The notes under the pieces are model-generated. The model was not told where the DNA came from. It searched no databases and was given only the letters and a program-made list of their open reading frames with translations. Shown here one piece after another: positions 20,433 to 29,682 of a DNA stretch of 64,000 nt. The translations under genes and the position numbers were made by a program. Origin of the DNA: Agromyces soli (lineage in GTDB: Bacteria > Actinomycetota > Actinomycetes > Actinomycetales > Microbacteriaceae); contig NZ_CP094533.1 in assembly GCF_022811605.1 (NCBI RefSeq), positions 3,286,001 through 3,350,000 of the forward strand, read 5' to 3'. How positions within the stretch are numbered: the stretch's first letter is position 1; each line of letters starts with the position of its first letter.

Positions 20433-21338
20433 CTACGAGCGTTCGCGAGGCAGCGCCGTCGCCACCGCCTCCCGCACGACGTCGCCCGGATACCCCCGCC
20501 TGGCGAGGAATGCCGAGAGCCGGCGCTCGGCGACCGCACGGTCGAGCCCGCCGAGCTGCCGTGCCCGACGTTCGGCGACCGCGATGGCGTTCGTGAGCTC
20601 GACCTCGGGGTCGAGCTCACCGACGGCCTCTCGGGCGACGCCGACGTCGACGCCGCGCCGTCCGAGCTCCGCGAGGATCGCCCCGCTCCCCCGGCCGCGG
20701 CGTTCACCGTGACTGTGCACGAGCTGCTCGGCGAGCCGGGCGTCGTCGAGGTAACCGAGCCGCTCGTAGCGCTCGATCCAGTCTTCGACCTCGATGTCGT
20801 CGAGGCCGTGCTCGACCAGCACGGCCCGGACCTCGGCGACCGACAACGCCGAACGCCGGAGCCGGCCGACCACGATTCGATCGATGCGCTCGTCGCGTTC
20901 GGGACCCGGCTCGTCGACCTCGACGGGCTCGTCGGCCCGAGGCCGGTGCCCGCCCCTGGATCGCGATCGGTCGGCCCGCGGCCCACCGCGCCGACCGGCG
21001 GCATCCTCACCGCTGGCGGCTCCGGCGAACGTCGCCTCGTCGGCGGGCTCGGACGTCACCGCGATGAGGTGCGACCACTCGCTGCCCCGAGGCGGTCGCG
21101 CCTCGGAGTCACGCGAGCGGGAGCGGCTCGATCGCGAGGCCGACGTGCGCGACGCGCTCGGTGGCGATGCTGCCGGCCGTGCCGAGGTCGACCCCGACTC
21201 GCCCTGGCGCGGGCTCGGCTCGACACCGGGCACCGCCCACGGCAGATACGCGACGGGCGCGAGCCGCTCGGACTCGGCCGGCTGACCGACCTCGTCCGAG
21301 CGCTCGCGCCCACCACCCGGCTCGTGCCGACGGACCAT
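20433..21338 (-). CDS. recX: RecX regulatory protein with long N-terminal extension
   Basis: Modulator that caps or inhibits RecA filaments. 301 residues from ATG 21338, six bases after the recA stop. The conserved RecX three-helix repeats occupy the last about 160 residues ([39 protein letters not shown]). The first about 125 residues are Pro/Ser/Arg/Glu-rich and probably disordered, making the protein clearly longer than the 150-200 residues of most RecX proteins. Later starts cannot be excluded, but the recA-recX spacing favours this one. Confidence 0.88.
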   Translation of the reverse strand: MVRRHEPGGGRERSDEVGQPAESERLAPVAYLPWAVPGVEPSPRQGESGSTSARPAASPPSASRTSASRSSRSRSRDSEARPPRGSEWSHLIAVTSEPADEATFAGAASGEDAAGRRGGPRADRSRSRGGHRPRADEPVEVDEPGPERDERIDRIVVGRLRRSALSVAEVRAVLVEHGLDDIEVEDWIERYERLGYLDDARLAEQLVHSHGERRGRGSGAILAELGRRGVDVGVAREAVGELDPEVELTNAIAVAERRARQLGGLDRAVAERRLSAFLARRGYPGDVVREAVATALPRERS

Positions 21339-21343
21339 GGGAC

Positions 21344-22408
<1,065 letters not shown>

Positions 22409-22460
22409 GAGGTGGGCTCCTTCTGAGTCGGTCGGCTGCCTCTAGGCTGTCGCGCCTCGA

Positions 22461-22516
22461 GCGGGGCCGTGACCCCGCCCGCCTTGCGACAAGGCGGGTT
22501 CGGATCGGAAGATCCG
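22461..22516 (-). promoter_or_regulatory. Triple hairpin in the recA leader
   Basis: Read on the minus strand, three stems follow one another: CGGATC/GATCCG with a 4-base loop (22501-22516), CCCGCCTTG/CAAGGCGGG with a 3-base loop (22478-22498), and GCGGGG/CCCCGC with a 6-base loop (22461-22478). The second and third share one base. They end about 50 bases before the recA ATG and may act as attenuator or mRNA-stability elements. Confidence 0.5.
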
Positions 22517-22604
22517 ACGCCTCCGACGCTAGCCACCACCACCGACACCGGGTGCCGGAAGCGGTGAACCGTGGACGGATCCTGGATCACCTCACCTGTT
22601 GAGG

Positions 22605-22634
22605 ACAGTACCGCAGCACCGAACGCATGTTCGA
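22605..22634 (-). promoter_or_regulatory. recA promoter with LexA (SOS) box
   Basis: On the minus strand TCGAAC-ATGC-GTTCGG (22619-22634) matches the actinobacterial SOS box TCGAAC-N4-GTTCGA at 11 of 12 positions. The -10 TACTGT lies at 22605-22610, so the box covers the -35 region. This is the best LexA site in the window and directly supports SOS control of recA. Confidence 0.82.
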
Positions 22635-22671
22635 ACCCGCCGCGGCGTGTCGAACAGATCTTCGGCGCGGT

Positions 22672-22902
22672 TCAGCTCGTGGCGCGCGGCTCGCGGATCG
22701 CCGGCCCGTGGCGCCGCGCCAACGGGACGTCGGTCGCCTCGCAGAGCGCCGCCCAGACCTCGCGGGCCGGAACGCCGTCGGCGAGCGCCTCCTTCGCCGT
22801 GCGCCCGCCGAACGCGGCGAGCGCCAGATCGGCGACCACGACCCCGCCGTAGCCCTCGCCGAACTCCTCGGCGACGGCGAGCTGGAACTCGCTGAGCTTC
22901 AC
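22672..22902 (-). CDS. DUF3046 small protein
   Basis: 76-residue acidic protein matching the actinobacterial DUF3046 family, nearly always found just upstream of recA. Typical start MKLSEFQLAVAEEFG and mid-segment DLALAAFGGRTAKEAL. Function unknown; the fixed position suggests a link to RecA or to clgR expression. ATG 22902 has an AGGAGGT-type site just upstream. It lies between clgR and recA in the same direction. Confidence 0.9.
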   Translation of the reverse strand: MKLSEFQLAVAEEFGEGYGGVVVADLALAAFGGRTAKEALADGVPAREVWAALCEATDVPLARRHGPAIREPRATS

Positions 22903-22936
22903 GTCGACCTCCTGCCGGCCGCACGGCCGGGAACAG

Positions 22937-22967
22937 CCGAACGGCCGGTCGAGGACCGGCCGTTCGG
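22937..22967 (-). terminator. Terminator after clgR
   Basis: Perfect 14-bp stem CCGAACGGCCGGTC (22937-22950)/GACCGGCCGTTCGG (22954-22967) with a 3-base loop, between the clgR stop and the DUF3046 start. Confidence 0.7.
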
Positions 22968-22994
22968 GGAATCGGGGAGCACTGAACTCGAGGC

Positions 22995-23303
22995 TCAGCG
23001 CACCATCATGTCTGCGTCGAACTCGGCGACGAGCTCGTCGGGCAGGCTGTCGGGCACCGCGGTGAGGCCCTCGAGCACGGCGATGCGATCGCCGACCTCG
23101 TGCATGATCACCGAGATGGGAGTGTCGAGCGCCTCGGCGACGGACGCGAGGATCTCGCTCGACGCCTCCTTCTGCCCGCGCTCGACCTCACTGAGGTAGC
23201 CGAGAGCGACGGAGGCCTTGGACGCCACCTGGCGAAGGGTGCGCCCCTTCTGCAGCCGGAAGTCCCTCAGCACATCGCCGATCTCCTGACGAACCAGAAC
23301 CAT
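22995..23303 (-). CDS. clgR: ClgR-type XRE-family transcriptional regulator
   Basis: 102 residues with a lambda-repressor-type helix-turn-helix at about 8-62 (LRDFRLQKGRTLRQVASKA...ALGYLSEVERGQKEASSE), a match to the ClgR/PopR group that controls clp protease genes and, in mycobacteria, membrane-stress genes. The C-terminal tail is short and acidic. The location upstream of DUF3046-recA is the conserved one. ATG 23303 has AAGGAGG upstream. A palindrome overlaps its promoter and could be its own operator or that of another regulator. Target genes are not visible here. Confidence 0.88.
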   Translation of the reverse strand: MVLVRQEIGDVLRDFRLQKGRTLRQVASKASVALGYLSEVERGQKEASSEILASVAEALDTPISVIMHEVGDRIAVLEGLTAVPDSLPDELVAEFDADMMVR

Positions 23304-23385
23304 CGGAACCTCCTTCTCTTCTGCCTCTCGGCCCGGTTGGACCGGAACGGGAGGGTCAGTCTAACCGACGTCTCCCGTGAGTCAG

Positions 23386-23417
23386 ACTCTAGCCTTGCAC
23401 ACTGGAATTCCCGTGTG
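23386..23417 (-). promoter_or_regulatory. clgR promoter with 20-bp palindrome
   Basis: TAGAGT (minus strand, 23386-23391) is the likely -10. A second -10-like TAGACT lies at 23358-23363. The palindrome CACAC-T-GGAATTCC-C-GTGTG at 23398-23417 has a single mismatched pair and covers the -35 zone, so it is an operator candidate. It does not resemble the published ClgR box with CGC-N5-GCG. Confidence 0.5.
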
Positions 23418-23455
23418 AACTCGTCACATGTAACGGCTCGGAGTCGGCGGGTATT

Positions 23456-23503
23456 CCGCGGGGCCCCGCGGCGATCCCGGGTGATCACCACGGGGCCCCG
23501 CGG
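23456..23503 (-). terminator. Terminator after tctA
   Basis: CCGCGGGGCCCCG (23456-23468) and CGGGGCCCCGCGG (23491-23503) form a 13-bp perfect stem with a 22-base loop, just downstream of the tctA stop. Each arm is itself partly palindromic, so alternative folds exist. Confidence 0.65.
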
Positions 23504-23516
23504 CCCGAAGCTGCGA

Positions 23517-25076
23517 CTACTTCGTCGCTTCGTCGATCGCCTGGATCGCGGACGTCGGCACGAGCTTCGGCGCCGCCTCGAGCCGCGCTCTGCGTCGCTT
23601 CAGCCAGATGCCGCCGAGCACGATGACGGCCATCGTCGTGTAGGCGATGATCGCGAACGGACTGTGCACGAGGTAGAGCAGATCGCCCTGGCTGATCGCC
23701 ATCGCCTTGCGGAGCTGCTCCTCGGCCATCGGCCCCAGGATGCCGCCGACGACCATCGGGGCGACCGGGTAGCCGTAGCGGCGCATGAGGAAGCCGGCGA
23801 CGCCGACGACGAGCAGCGTGAGGGTGTCGAAGACGTTGAAGTGCAGCGCGTACGCTCCGAGGCCGGCGAAGGCGAGGATGCCGGCGTAGAGGTACGGCCG
23901 CGGGATGCGCAGCACCTTCACCCACATGCCGACCAGCGGCAGGTTGAGCACGAGCAGCAGCACGTTGCCGATGTAGAGGCTCGCGATGAGCGCCCAGACG
24001 AGGCCCGACTGGTTCTCGAAGAGCAGCGGCCCCGGGCGGATGCCGTACGACTGGAACGCGGAGATGATGATGGCCGCGGTCGCCGTGGTCGGCAGGCCGA
24101 GCGTCAGCAGCGGCACCAGCACGCCGGCCGCCGCTGCGTTGTTCGCGGCCTCCGGGCCCGCGACGCCCTCGATCGCGCCGCGCCCGAACTGCTCGCGGGC
24201 GCGGCCCTTCGCGAGCTTGCGCTCGCTCGCGTAGGAGAGGAACGTCGCGACGTCGGCGCCGCCGGCCGGGATCGTGCCGATCGGGAAGCCGATCGCCGTG
24301 CCGCGCAACCACGGCTTCCACGAGCGGCGCCAGTCGCTGCGGGTCATCCAGCTGCGCCATCCGCGCGTGACCGGGATGAGCTGCACCGCGCCGTGCCGGA
24401 GCCGCGACGCGACGTAGAGCGTCTCGCCGAGCGCGAAGAGGCCGACCGCGATGAGCACGACGTCGATGCCGTCGGCGAGGCTCGGCACCCCGAAGGTGTA
24501 GCGCTGCTGCCCGGAGAGCACCTCGGTACCCACGAGCCCGAGCATGAGGCCGAGCCCGAGCGAGACGAGCCCACGCGGCACGCTCGAGCCGAGCAGGGCC
24601 CCGACCGTGAGGAACGCCACGACCATCAGGGCGAAGTAGTCCGCCGGTCCGAGCTGCACCGCGAGCTTGGCGATGCCGGGGGCGAGGAAGGTGAGCAGCA
24701 CGGTGGCGATCGTGCCCGCGACGAAGGAGCCGATGGCGGCCGTGGCGAGGGCGGCCGCGCCGCGGCCGGCCTTCGCCATCCGATTGCCCTCGAGCGCGGT
24801 GACGATCGATGCGGACTCCCCCGGCGTGTTCAGCAGGATCGAGGTGGTCGAGCCGCCGTACATGCCGCCGTAGTAGATGCCGGCGAAGAGGATCAGGGCG
24901 CCCGTGGGATCGAGCGAGTAGGTGAGCGGCAGCAGGAGGGCGACGGTCATCGCCGGGCCGATGCCCGGCAGCACGCCGACCGCGGTGCCGACGAAGACGC
25001 CGAACAGCGCGTAGAGGAGGTACTGCGGCTGCAGGGCCGTGGCGAAGCCCTCGAGGAGGGCGGCGAGACTATCCAT
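23517..25076 (-). CDS. tctA: Tripartite tricarboxylate transporter, large membrane subunit TctA
   Basis: 519 residues with about 12 transmembrane helices. Conserved family segments are [19 protein letters not shown] near 28-46, [14 protein letters not shown], and GLPTTATAA in the second half. It forms the ion-coupled permease for tricarboxylates or related carboxylates, working with TctB and the binding protein TctC. It overlaps tctB by 8 bases; the order is tctC-tctB-tctA in one transcript. The substrate (citrate, tartrate, glutarate, terephthalate) cannot be read from the sequence. Confidence 0.95.
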   Translation of the reverse strand: MDSLAALLEGFATALQPQYLLYALFGVFVGTAVGVLPGIGPAMTVALLLPLTYSLDPTGALILFAGIYYGGMYGGSTTSILLNTPGESASIVTALEGNRMAKAGRGAAALATAAIGSFVAGTIATVLLTFLAPGIAKLAVQLGPADYFALMVVAFLTVGALLGSSVPRGLVSLGLGLMLGLVGTEVLSGQQRYTFGVPSLADGIDVVLIAVGLFALGETLYVASRLRHGAVQLIPVTRGWRSWMTRSDWRRSWKPWLRGTAIGFPIGTIPAGGADVATFLSYASERKLAKGRAREQFGRGAIEGVAGPEAANNAAAAGVLVPLLTLGLPTTATAAIIISAFQSYGIRPGPLLFENQSGLVWALIASLYIGNVLLLVLNLPLVGMWVKVLRIPRPYLYAGILAFAGLGAYALHFNVFDTLTLLVVGVAGFLMRRYGYPVAPMVVGGILGPMAEEQLRKAMAISQGDLLYLVHSPFAIIAYTTMAVIVLGGIWLKRRRARLEAAPKLVPTSAIQAIDEATK

Positions 25077-25623
25077 TGAAGATCGGGATCCAGTCGAGCA
25101 GGGGGCCGGCGGGGAGCGAGAGCCCCAGCCAGGTCCCGAAGAGCAGTTGCGTGGCGAGCCCGAGTCCGAGCCCGACGAGCACCGCGATCCACCAGCGCTT
25201 CGCGCCGAGGGTGAGGGCCGCGCCGGCGAAGACCACGGCGATCGCGATCGGCCAGCCGACGAACTCGATGAGCACGAGCTGCGAGCAGAACACGACGACG
25301 AGCAGCACGACCGCCCGCCAGTCGGTCTTCGCGTTCGGGTCGACGTCCTCGCCCTCGTCGGGCTGTCCGCGGTGCCCCGTCGCGATCGCGACGACGACGG
25401 CGACCGCGGCGGCGAGCAGCAGCGCGCCGACGAAGTACGGGAAGACGCGCGGGCCGAGCACGCTCGCCGAGCCCGGCGGGACGCGAATGGCCCCGGCGCC
25501 GACGATGACGCCGACGCCGAGCAGCGCGCAGACGACCGCGAACGCGAGCTCGCCGATCGGCCGCCGGGGTCCGGCCCCCGCCGGGCGGGGGCCGCCGGCG
25601 GGGTCCGGAGTCTCGGTGGTCAC
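25069..25623 (-). CDS. tctB: Tripartite tricarboxylate transporter, small membrane subunit TctB
   Basis: 184 residues with four predicted transmembrane helices ([17 protein letters not shown]..., [17 protein letters not shown]..., [17 protein letters not shown]..., and the last about 145-170), matching the TctB family. Start GTG 25623 in a GTGA overlap with the tctC stop. An upstream in-frame ATG at 25752 lies in the tctC coding region and was rejected. The N-terminus is Pro/Gly-rich. Confidence 0.9.
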   Translation of the reverse strand: MTTETPDPAGGPRPAGAGPRRPIGELAFAVVCALLGVGVIVGAGAIRVPPGSASVLGPRVFPYFVGALLLAAAVAVVVAIATGHRGQPDEGEDVDPNAKTDWRAVVLLVVVFCSQLVLIEFVGWPIAIAVVFAGAALTLGAKRWWIAVLVGLGLGLATQLLFGTWLGLSLPAGPLLDWIPIFNG

Positions 25624-26678
25624 TTCGCGACCAGGCCGATCGTCTGCAGCGTCTCGGCGACCTCGGCGATGTTCCCGTCGAGGAACGCCTGGAACTCGTC
25701 GCCGACGAGGAACGCGTCGCTCCAGCCCTTGTCGGCCAGGGTCGTCGTCCACGCGTCGGAGGCGTGCAGCTCGGTCACGAGCTCGACCAGTGCTTCACGG
25801 TCGGCGTCGTCGATGCCGGGAGGGGCGAGGAGCCCACGCCAGTTGGTGAGTTCGATGTCGTAGCCCTCGTCGGCCAGCGTCGGCACCTCGGGCAGCAGCT
25901 CGCTCGGCTCGCCTGACGAGACCGCCAGCGCGCGGAGCTCGCCCGCCTCGACCTGCTCGGCGAACTCGCCGACGCCCGAGATGCCGGCCTGCACGGTGCC
26001 GCCGAGCAGCATCGTGACCGCTTCGCCGCCGCCCGAGTTCGGGATGTAGTTCAGCGTCGACGGGACGTCGGCGGGGTCGACGCCGGCCTCGGTGACGAGC
26101 ATGCCGGCCAGGATGTGGTCGGCGCCTCCCGCGGAACCGCCGGTGACCGAGATCGCCGCGCCCTCCTTCACAATCGCGTCGACGAGGTCGCCGACCGACT
26201 TGTAGGGCGACGACGAGGGCACGACCACGACGAGCGGCTCCTCGGTGAGCCGGGCGATCGGGGTGACGTCCTCGATGCGCGACTGCGAAGCGTTCGTCTC
26301 GACGGCGCCGACCATCACGAGGCCGGTCACCATGAGGGTGGCCGGATCCTTCTCGTTGGCGAGCGCCGCGAGGCCGACGGTGCCGCCCGCGCCGCCGATG
26401 TTCTCGACGGGCGCCTTGCCGACGAGGCCTTCACCGGTGAGCACCTCGCCGAGCGCACGAGCGGTCTGGTCCCAGCCGCCGCCGGGGTCCGCCGGGGCGA
26501 TGAGCTGGACGGCGTCGAGCGACACCGCCTCCGAGTCGCCTCCGCCGGAGGGCTGCGCCCCGGTGCCGGAACAGGCCGCGAGGCCGAGTCCGGTCGCGAG
26601 CGCGAGAGCGACGACGCCGTAGCGCCGCGCCGTGGGTCGGGAAAGGACCGCGGACCGCGGTCCGGATGCTGATCGCAA
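25620..26678 (-). CDS. tctC: Tripartite tricarboxylate transporter substrate-binding lipoprotein TctC
   Basis: 352 residues, periplasmic-binding (Bug/TctC) type. The lipoprotein signal has lipobox LAAC with the lipidated cysteine at C36. The mature part has PADPGGGWDQTAR, ENIGGAGGTVG and NSGGGEAVTMLLGG, all TctC hallmarks of carboxylate binding. The start is TTG at 26678, supported by AAGGAGGAG just upstream and by the correct signal-peptide length; the open frame continues far upstream without a better start. It faces the sensor kinase gene, so the pair share a control region. Confidence 0.9.
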   Translation of the reverse strand: MRSASGPRSAVLSRPTARRYGVVALALATGLGLAACSGTGAQPSGGGDSEAVSLDAVQLIAPADPGGGWDQTARALGEVLTGEGLVGKAPVENIGGAGGTVGLAALANEKDPATLMVTGLVMVGAVETNASQSRIEDVTPIARLTEEPLVVVVPSSSPYKSVGDLVDAIVKEGAAISVTGGSAGGADHILAGMLVTEAGVDPADVPSTLNYIPNSGGGEAVTMLLGGTVQAGISGVGEFAEQVEAGELRALAVSSGEPSELLPEVPTLADEGYDIELTNWRGLLAPPGIDDADREALVELVTELHASDAWTTTLADKGWSDAFLVGDEFQAFLDGNIAEVAETLQTIGLVAK

Positions 26679-26728
26679 GACTCCTCCTTGAGCGCCGGCC
26701 ACCCTGGCCGGTCGATCGGTACGGCACG

Positions 26729-26758
26729 AAGCTAGAGCCCGGCTTCCGTCAGGCGGAA
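26729..26758 (-). promoter_or_regulatory. tctC promoter candidate with inverted repeat
   Basis: Minus-strand TAGCTT (26729-26734) is a -10 candidate about 50 bases before the tctC TTG. TTCCG-N5-CGGAA (26744-26758) is an inverted repeat over the -35 zone, where no good -35 hexamer is found, which fits activator dependence. Confidence 0.35.
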
Positions 26759-26764
26759 TGCTGC

Positions 26765-26809
26765 GGTCGTAAGCGTCGTAAGGGTCGTTGCGGTCGTTTC
26801 GGTCGTAGT
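26765..26809. repeat. Five-copy 9-bp direct repeat in the tctC / sensor-kinase control region
   Basis: Five consecutive 9-base units begin GGTCGT, CGTCGT, GGTCGT, GGTCGT and GGTCGT, at 26765, 26774, 26783, 26792 and 26801, with no gaps. The array lies 53-97 bases before the predicted kinase transcription start and about 90-130 bases before the tctC start. This is a natural place for binding of the neighbouring response regulator. Confidence 0.7.
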
Positions 26810-26861
26810 GTTCACGGCTCCGGATGCCTGGAGGCGCCGCCGCGTGCGGCACACTGTTCCA

Positions 26862-28463
26862 GTGGGCCGGTCGATGTCGCTGCGCATGCAGCTCCTGCTG
26901 CTGCAGGTGACGATCGTGCTCGCCACCGTCGTCGGCACCGGACTCGTCGCCGCCCTGCTGCAGGAGCGGCAGCTCCGCGAGTCGTACGAGGACCGCATGG
27001 TCGCCGTCGCCCAGTCCGTCGCCTCGCTGCCCGTGATCATCGACGCCTTCGACGACCGCGCGCCGTCGCGCACGATCCAGCCGATCGCCGAGGTGATCCG
27101 CGAGGCCTCCGACGTGACGTACGTCGTCGTCGCGAACGACGAGGGCATCCGCTACTCGCACCCCGATCCCGAGCGGATCGGCGAGCGGGTCTCCACCGAC
27201 CCGTCCGTGCCGCTCTCCGGACGGATCTACGTCGGCACGCAGACCGGCACGCTCGGCGAGTCCTGGCGGGTCAAGGTGCCGATCTTCGCCGCGGACGGCA
27301 CGACCGTGCTCGGTCAGGTCTCGGTCGGCATCCTCGAGTCCGAGCTCCGCGAAGACTTCCTCGGCGGCCTCTGGGCGCTCTTCGCGGCGCTCGTCGGGGC
27401 GACCCTCGTGGGCGTGCTCGGCTCCGCCTGGATCGGCGGGCTCATCCGGCGCCGCATCTACGGACTCGAGCCCGACGAGATCCGTGCCCTGCTGGAGACA
27501 CGAGAGGCCATGCTGCACGGCATCCGCGAGGGCCTCGTCGCCCTCGACGGCGACCGGCGCATCGTGCTCGTGAACGACGCGGCCGCCCGCCTCCTCGGCG
27601 TGGACGCCGAGGCCGTGCTCGGCCGCACGGTCGACGAGGCGCTCGACGGCGAGCTCGCCCGCTTCATCGTGGCCGACGAGCCCGCCGAGACCCCCGTGCT
27701 CTCCGGCGAACGCGTGCTGCTCGTGCACGCCGACCGCATCCGCGTCGACGGCCGCGAGGTGGGCTGGATCGCGATCCTCCGCGATCGCACCGAGCTCGAG
27801 ACCATGCTGCGCGAGCTGCAGGGCGCGCAGAGCCTCGCCGACGACCTCCGCGCCCAGTCGCACGAGTTCTCGAACACCCTGCACGTGCTCGGCGGGCTCA
27901 TCGAGCTCGGCCAGTTGGAGGCGGCAACGGCCTTCATCGAGCGCGTCGGTGCCGGCGGCGCGCTGAGCTCGCTGCACGACCACGGCGGCATCGCCGATCC
28001 CGAGACGGCGGCGCTCGTGCTCGCCAAGCGCTCCCGCGCCCACGAGCTCGGCATCGGGCTCGAGGTCGACCCCGCCTCGCATCTCGGCAGTGGGCACCCC
28101 GCGGCCGACGACATCCGCACCGTCGTGGCGAACCTCCTCGACAACGCCGTCGAAGCGTGCGTCCTCGGCGGCGGCGTCCACCTCCTCGTGCGCGACGACC
28201 TCGAGCCCGATGTCGTCCTGGTGCAGGTCGACGACGACGGACCGGGCGTCCCGGCCGAGCGCCGCGCCGCGATCTTCCAGCCCGACGTCAGCGACAAACC
28301 CCCCGCACCCGGCAAGGCGCGCCGCGGCATCGGGCTCACCATCGTCCAGCGGATCGCCCTCCGGCTCGGGGGCACCGCCGAGGCCGTGCCCTCCCCCGCC
28401 GGCGGCGCGCGCTTCACCGTCCGGCTGCCCTCCGCCAGAGACCGGGCGGAGGCGGACGCATGA
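26862..28463 (+). CDS. DcuS/CitA-like sensor histidine kinase for tricarboxylates
   Basis: 533 residues from GTG 26862 (ATG 26874 is an alternative). First transmembrane helix about 9-32, extracytoplasmic single-Cache-like domain 35-170, second helix about 171-195, PAS domain about 205-310, then the phosphoacceptor H334 in SHEFSNTLH and a C-terminal ATPase domain with NLLDNAVEA (N box), DDDGPGVP and RRGIGLTIV. This is the CitA/DcuS architecture that senses C4-C6 carboxylates, consistent with the adjacent tct genes. CACACT at about 26850, six bases before the GTG, suggests a leaderless message. Confidence 0.9.
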   Translation: MGRSMSLRMQLLLLQVTIVLATVVGTGLVAALLQERQLRESYEDRMVAVAQSVASLPVIIDAFDDRAPSRTIQPIAEVIREASDVTYVVVANDEGIRYSHPDPERIGERVSTDPSVPLSGRIYVGTQTGTLGESWRVKVPIFAADGTTVLGQVSVGILESELREDFLGGLWALFAALVGATLVGVLGSAWIGGLIRRRIYGLEPDEIRALLETREAMLHGIREGLVALDGDRRIVLVNDAAARLLGVDAEAVLGRTVDEALDGELARFIVADEPAETPVLSGERVLLVHADRIRVDGREVGWIAILRDRTELETMLRELQGAQSLADDLRAQSHEFSNTLHVLGGLIELGQLEAATAFIERVGAGGALSSLHDHGGIADPETAALVLAKRSRAHELGIGLEVDPASHLGSGHPAADDIRTVVANLLDNAVEACVLGGGVHLLVRDDLEPDVVLVQVDDDGPGVPAERRAAIFQPDVSDKPPAPGKARRGIGLTIVQRIALRLGGTAEAVPSPAGGARFTVRLPSARDRAEADA

Positions 28464-29146
28464 GCGACGTCCGCGTCGTCATCGTCGACGACGACTTCGC
28501 CGTCGCCCAGGTCAACCGGGCCTTCGTCGACGCCCGGCCCGGCTTCGTCGTCGTCGCCGAGGCGCACACCGGCGCCGCCGCGCTCGCGGCCATCGAGCAG
28601 CACCGCCCGGAGCTCGTCCTGCTCGACGTGTACCTGCCCGACCTCGGCGGCCTCGAAGTACTCCGCCGACTGCGCGCCTCGGGCGACGAGATCGAAGTCA
28701 TCGCCGTGACCGCGGCCCGCGACCTCGACACCGTGCGGAGGGCGCGACTGCTCGGCGTGCGCCAGTACCTCGTGAAGCCGTTCACCGGAGCGACCCTCGG
28801 CGAACGGCTCGAGGAGGTGCGGCGCGAGCTCCGCCGGGAGCGTCGCCCCGACGCGCTCGACCAGCAGGAAGTCGACCGCCTGCTCGGCACTGCGGCGGCG
28901 GCGACCGGCCCGCTGACGGTGCCGAAGGGGCTGTCGGGGGTCAGTCTCGGCCGGGTCACCGCCGAGCTCGCGAACGCGGCACCAGATGCCTCGGCCGCCG
29001 AGATCGCCCAATCGCTCGGCATGAGCCGGGTGAGCGCCCGGCGCTACCTCGAGCACCTCGTCGCGACCGGCGCGGCCGAGGTCGCCCCGCGGTACGGTGC
29101 GGCGGGCCGCCCGGAGCACCGCTACCGGCGGCGGGAGTCGCGCTAG
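28460..29146 (+). CDS. CitB/DcuR-like response regulator
   Basis: 228 residues: receiver domain 1-120 with acidic pocket D10-D12, phosphoacceptor D56 (LLDVYLP), T84 and K106 (LVKPF); C-terminal winged-helix-type DNA-binding region (ASAAEIAQSLGMSRVSARRYLEHL). It starts in an ATGA overlap with the kinase, so the two are coupled. Expected to activate tctCBA, possibly through the 9-bp repeat array. The 3' end converges on cinA with a 4-base overlap. Confidence 0.92.
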   Translation: MSDVRVVIVDDDFAVAQVNRAFVDARPGFVVVAEAHTGAAALAAIEQHRPELVLLDVYLPDLGGLEVLRRLRASGDEIEVIAVTAARDLDTVRRARLLGVRQYLVKPFTGATLGERLEEVRRELRRERRPDALDQQEVDRLLGTAAAATGPLTVPKGLSGVSLGRVTAELANAAPDASAAEIAQSLGMSRVSARRYLEHLVATGAAEVAPRYGAAGRPEHRYRRRESR

Positions 29147-29682
29147 AGCCCGGCGCGCAGCTCGGCGATGGCCCGGCGCACCGTCTCGGCTCGGATCTGC
29201 GCCCGATCGCCCGTCAGCCGGAGCTCGACCGCACGCTCCCCCGCCGGGCCGCTGACTCCCAGGTAGACGGTGCCGGGTGCTCGGCCGTCCTGCGGATCCG
29301 GGCCGGCGACCCCGGTCGTGGCGATGCCGAGCTCCGCGTCGCGGCCGTCGACGGCGAGCGCCGAGCGGGCGCCGCGGGCCATCTGCCTGGCGACCTCCGG
29401 GTGCACGGCGCCTTCGGCGGCCAGCAGCTCGGCGTCCACGCCGAGGAGCCGGTGCTTCAGCGGGGTGGCGTACGCGACGATCCCGCCGTTCACGACGGCC
29501 GAGGCGCCGGGGATGCGGATGAGTTCGGCGGCCAGGAGGCCGCCGGTGAGCGACTCGGCGACCGCGAGACGCCAGCCGCGACGGCCGAGCTCCGCGACGA
29601 GCGCGGCCGTCTCGTCGTGCCGGGATGCGGCGCCGGAGCCCCGAGAGGCCGGCCCGAGCGAGGCATCCGCGCCGTGCGTCAT
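29143..29682 (-). CDS. cinA: CinA C-terminal family nicotinamide-nucleotide amidohydrolase
   Basis: 179 residues containing only the PncC/CinA C-terminal domain: LAVAESLTGGLLAAEL, the VNGGIVAYATPLKH segment and GIATTGVAGPDPQDG, which includes the conserved TGxAGP loop. It deamidates NMN to NaMN in NAD recycling; many actinobacteria carry this short form. The ATG overlaps the pgsA stop (ATGA). It is usually next to clgR; here the tct block lies in between. Confidence 0.9.
   Translation of the reverse strand: MTHGADASLGPASRGSGAASRHDETAALVAELGRRGWRLAVAESLTGGLLAAELIRIPGASAVVNGGIVAYATPLKHRLLGVDAELLAAEGAVHPEVARQMARGARSALAVDGRDAELGIATTGVAGPDPQDGRAPGTVYLGVSGPAGERAVELRLTGDRAQIRAETVRRAIAELRAGL

Noticed and set aside
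25620-26678. Frameshift or missing start in tctC
   Set aside because: The lack of an ATG/GTG is explained by a TTG start with a strong ribosome binding site and a complete lipoprotein signal peptide.
23517-29146. Genomic island or mobile element carrying the tct genes
   Set aside because: No integrase, transposase, tRNA target, flanking repeat or composition change was found; reported only as a synteny difference.
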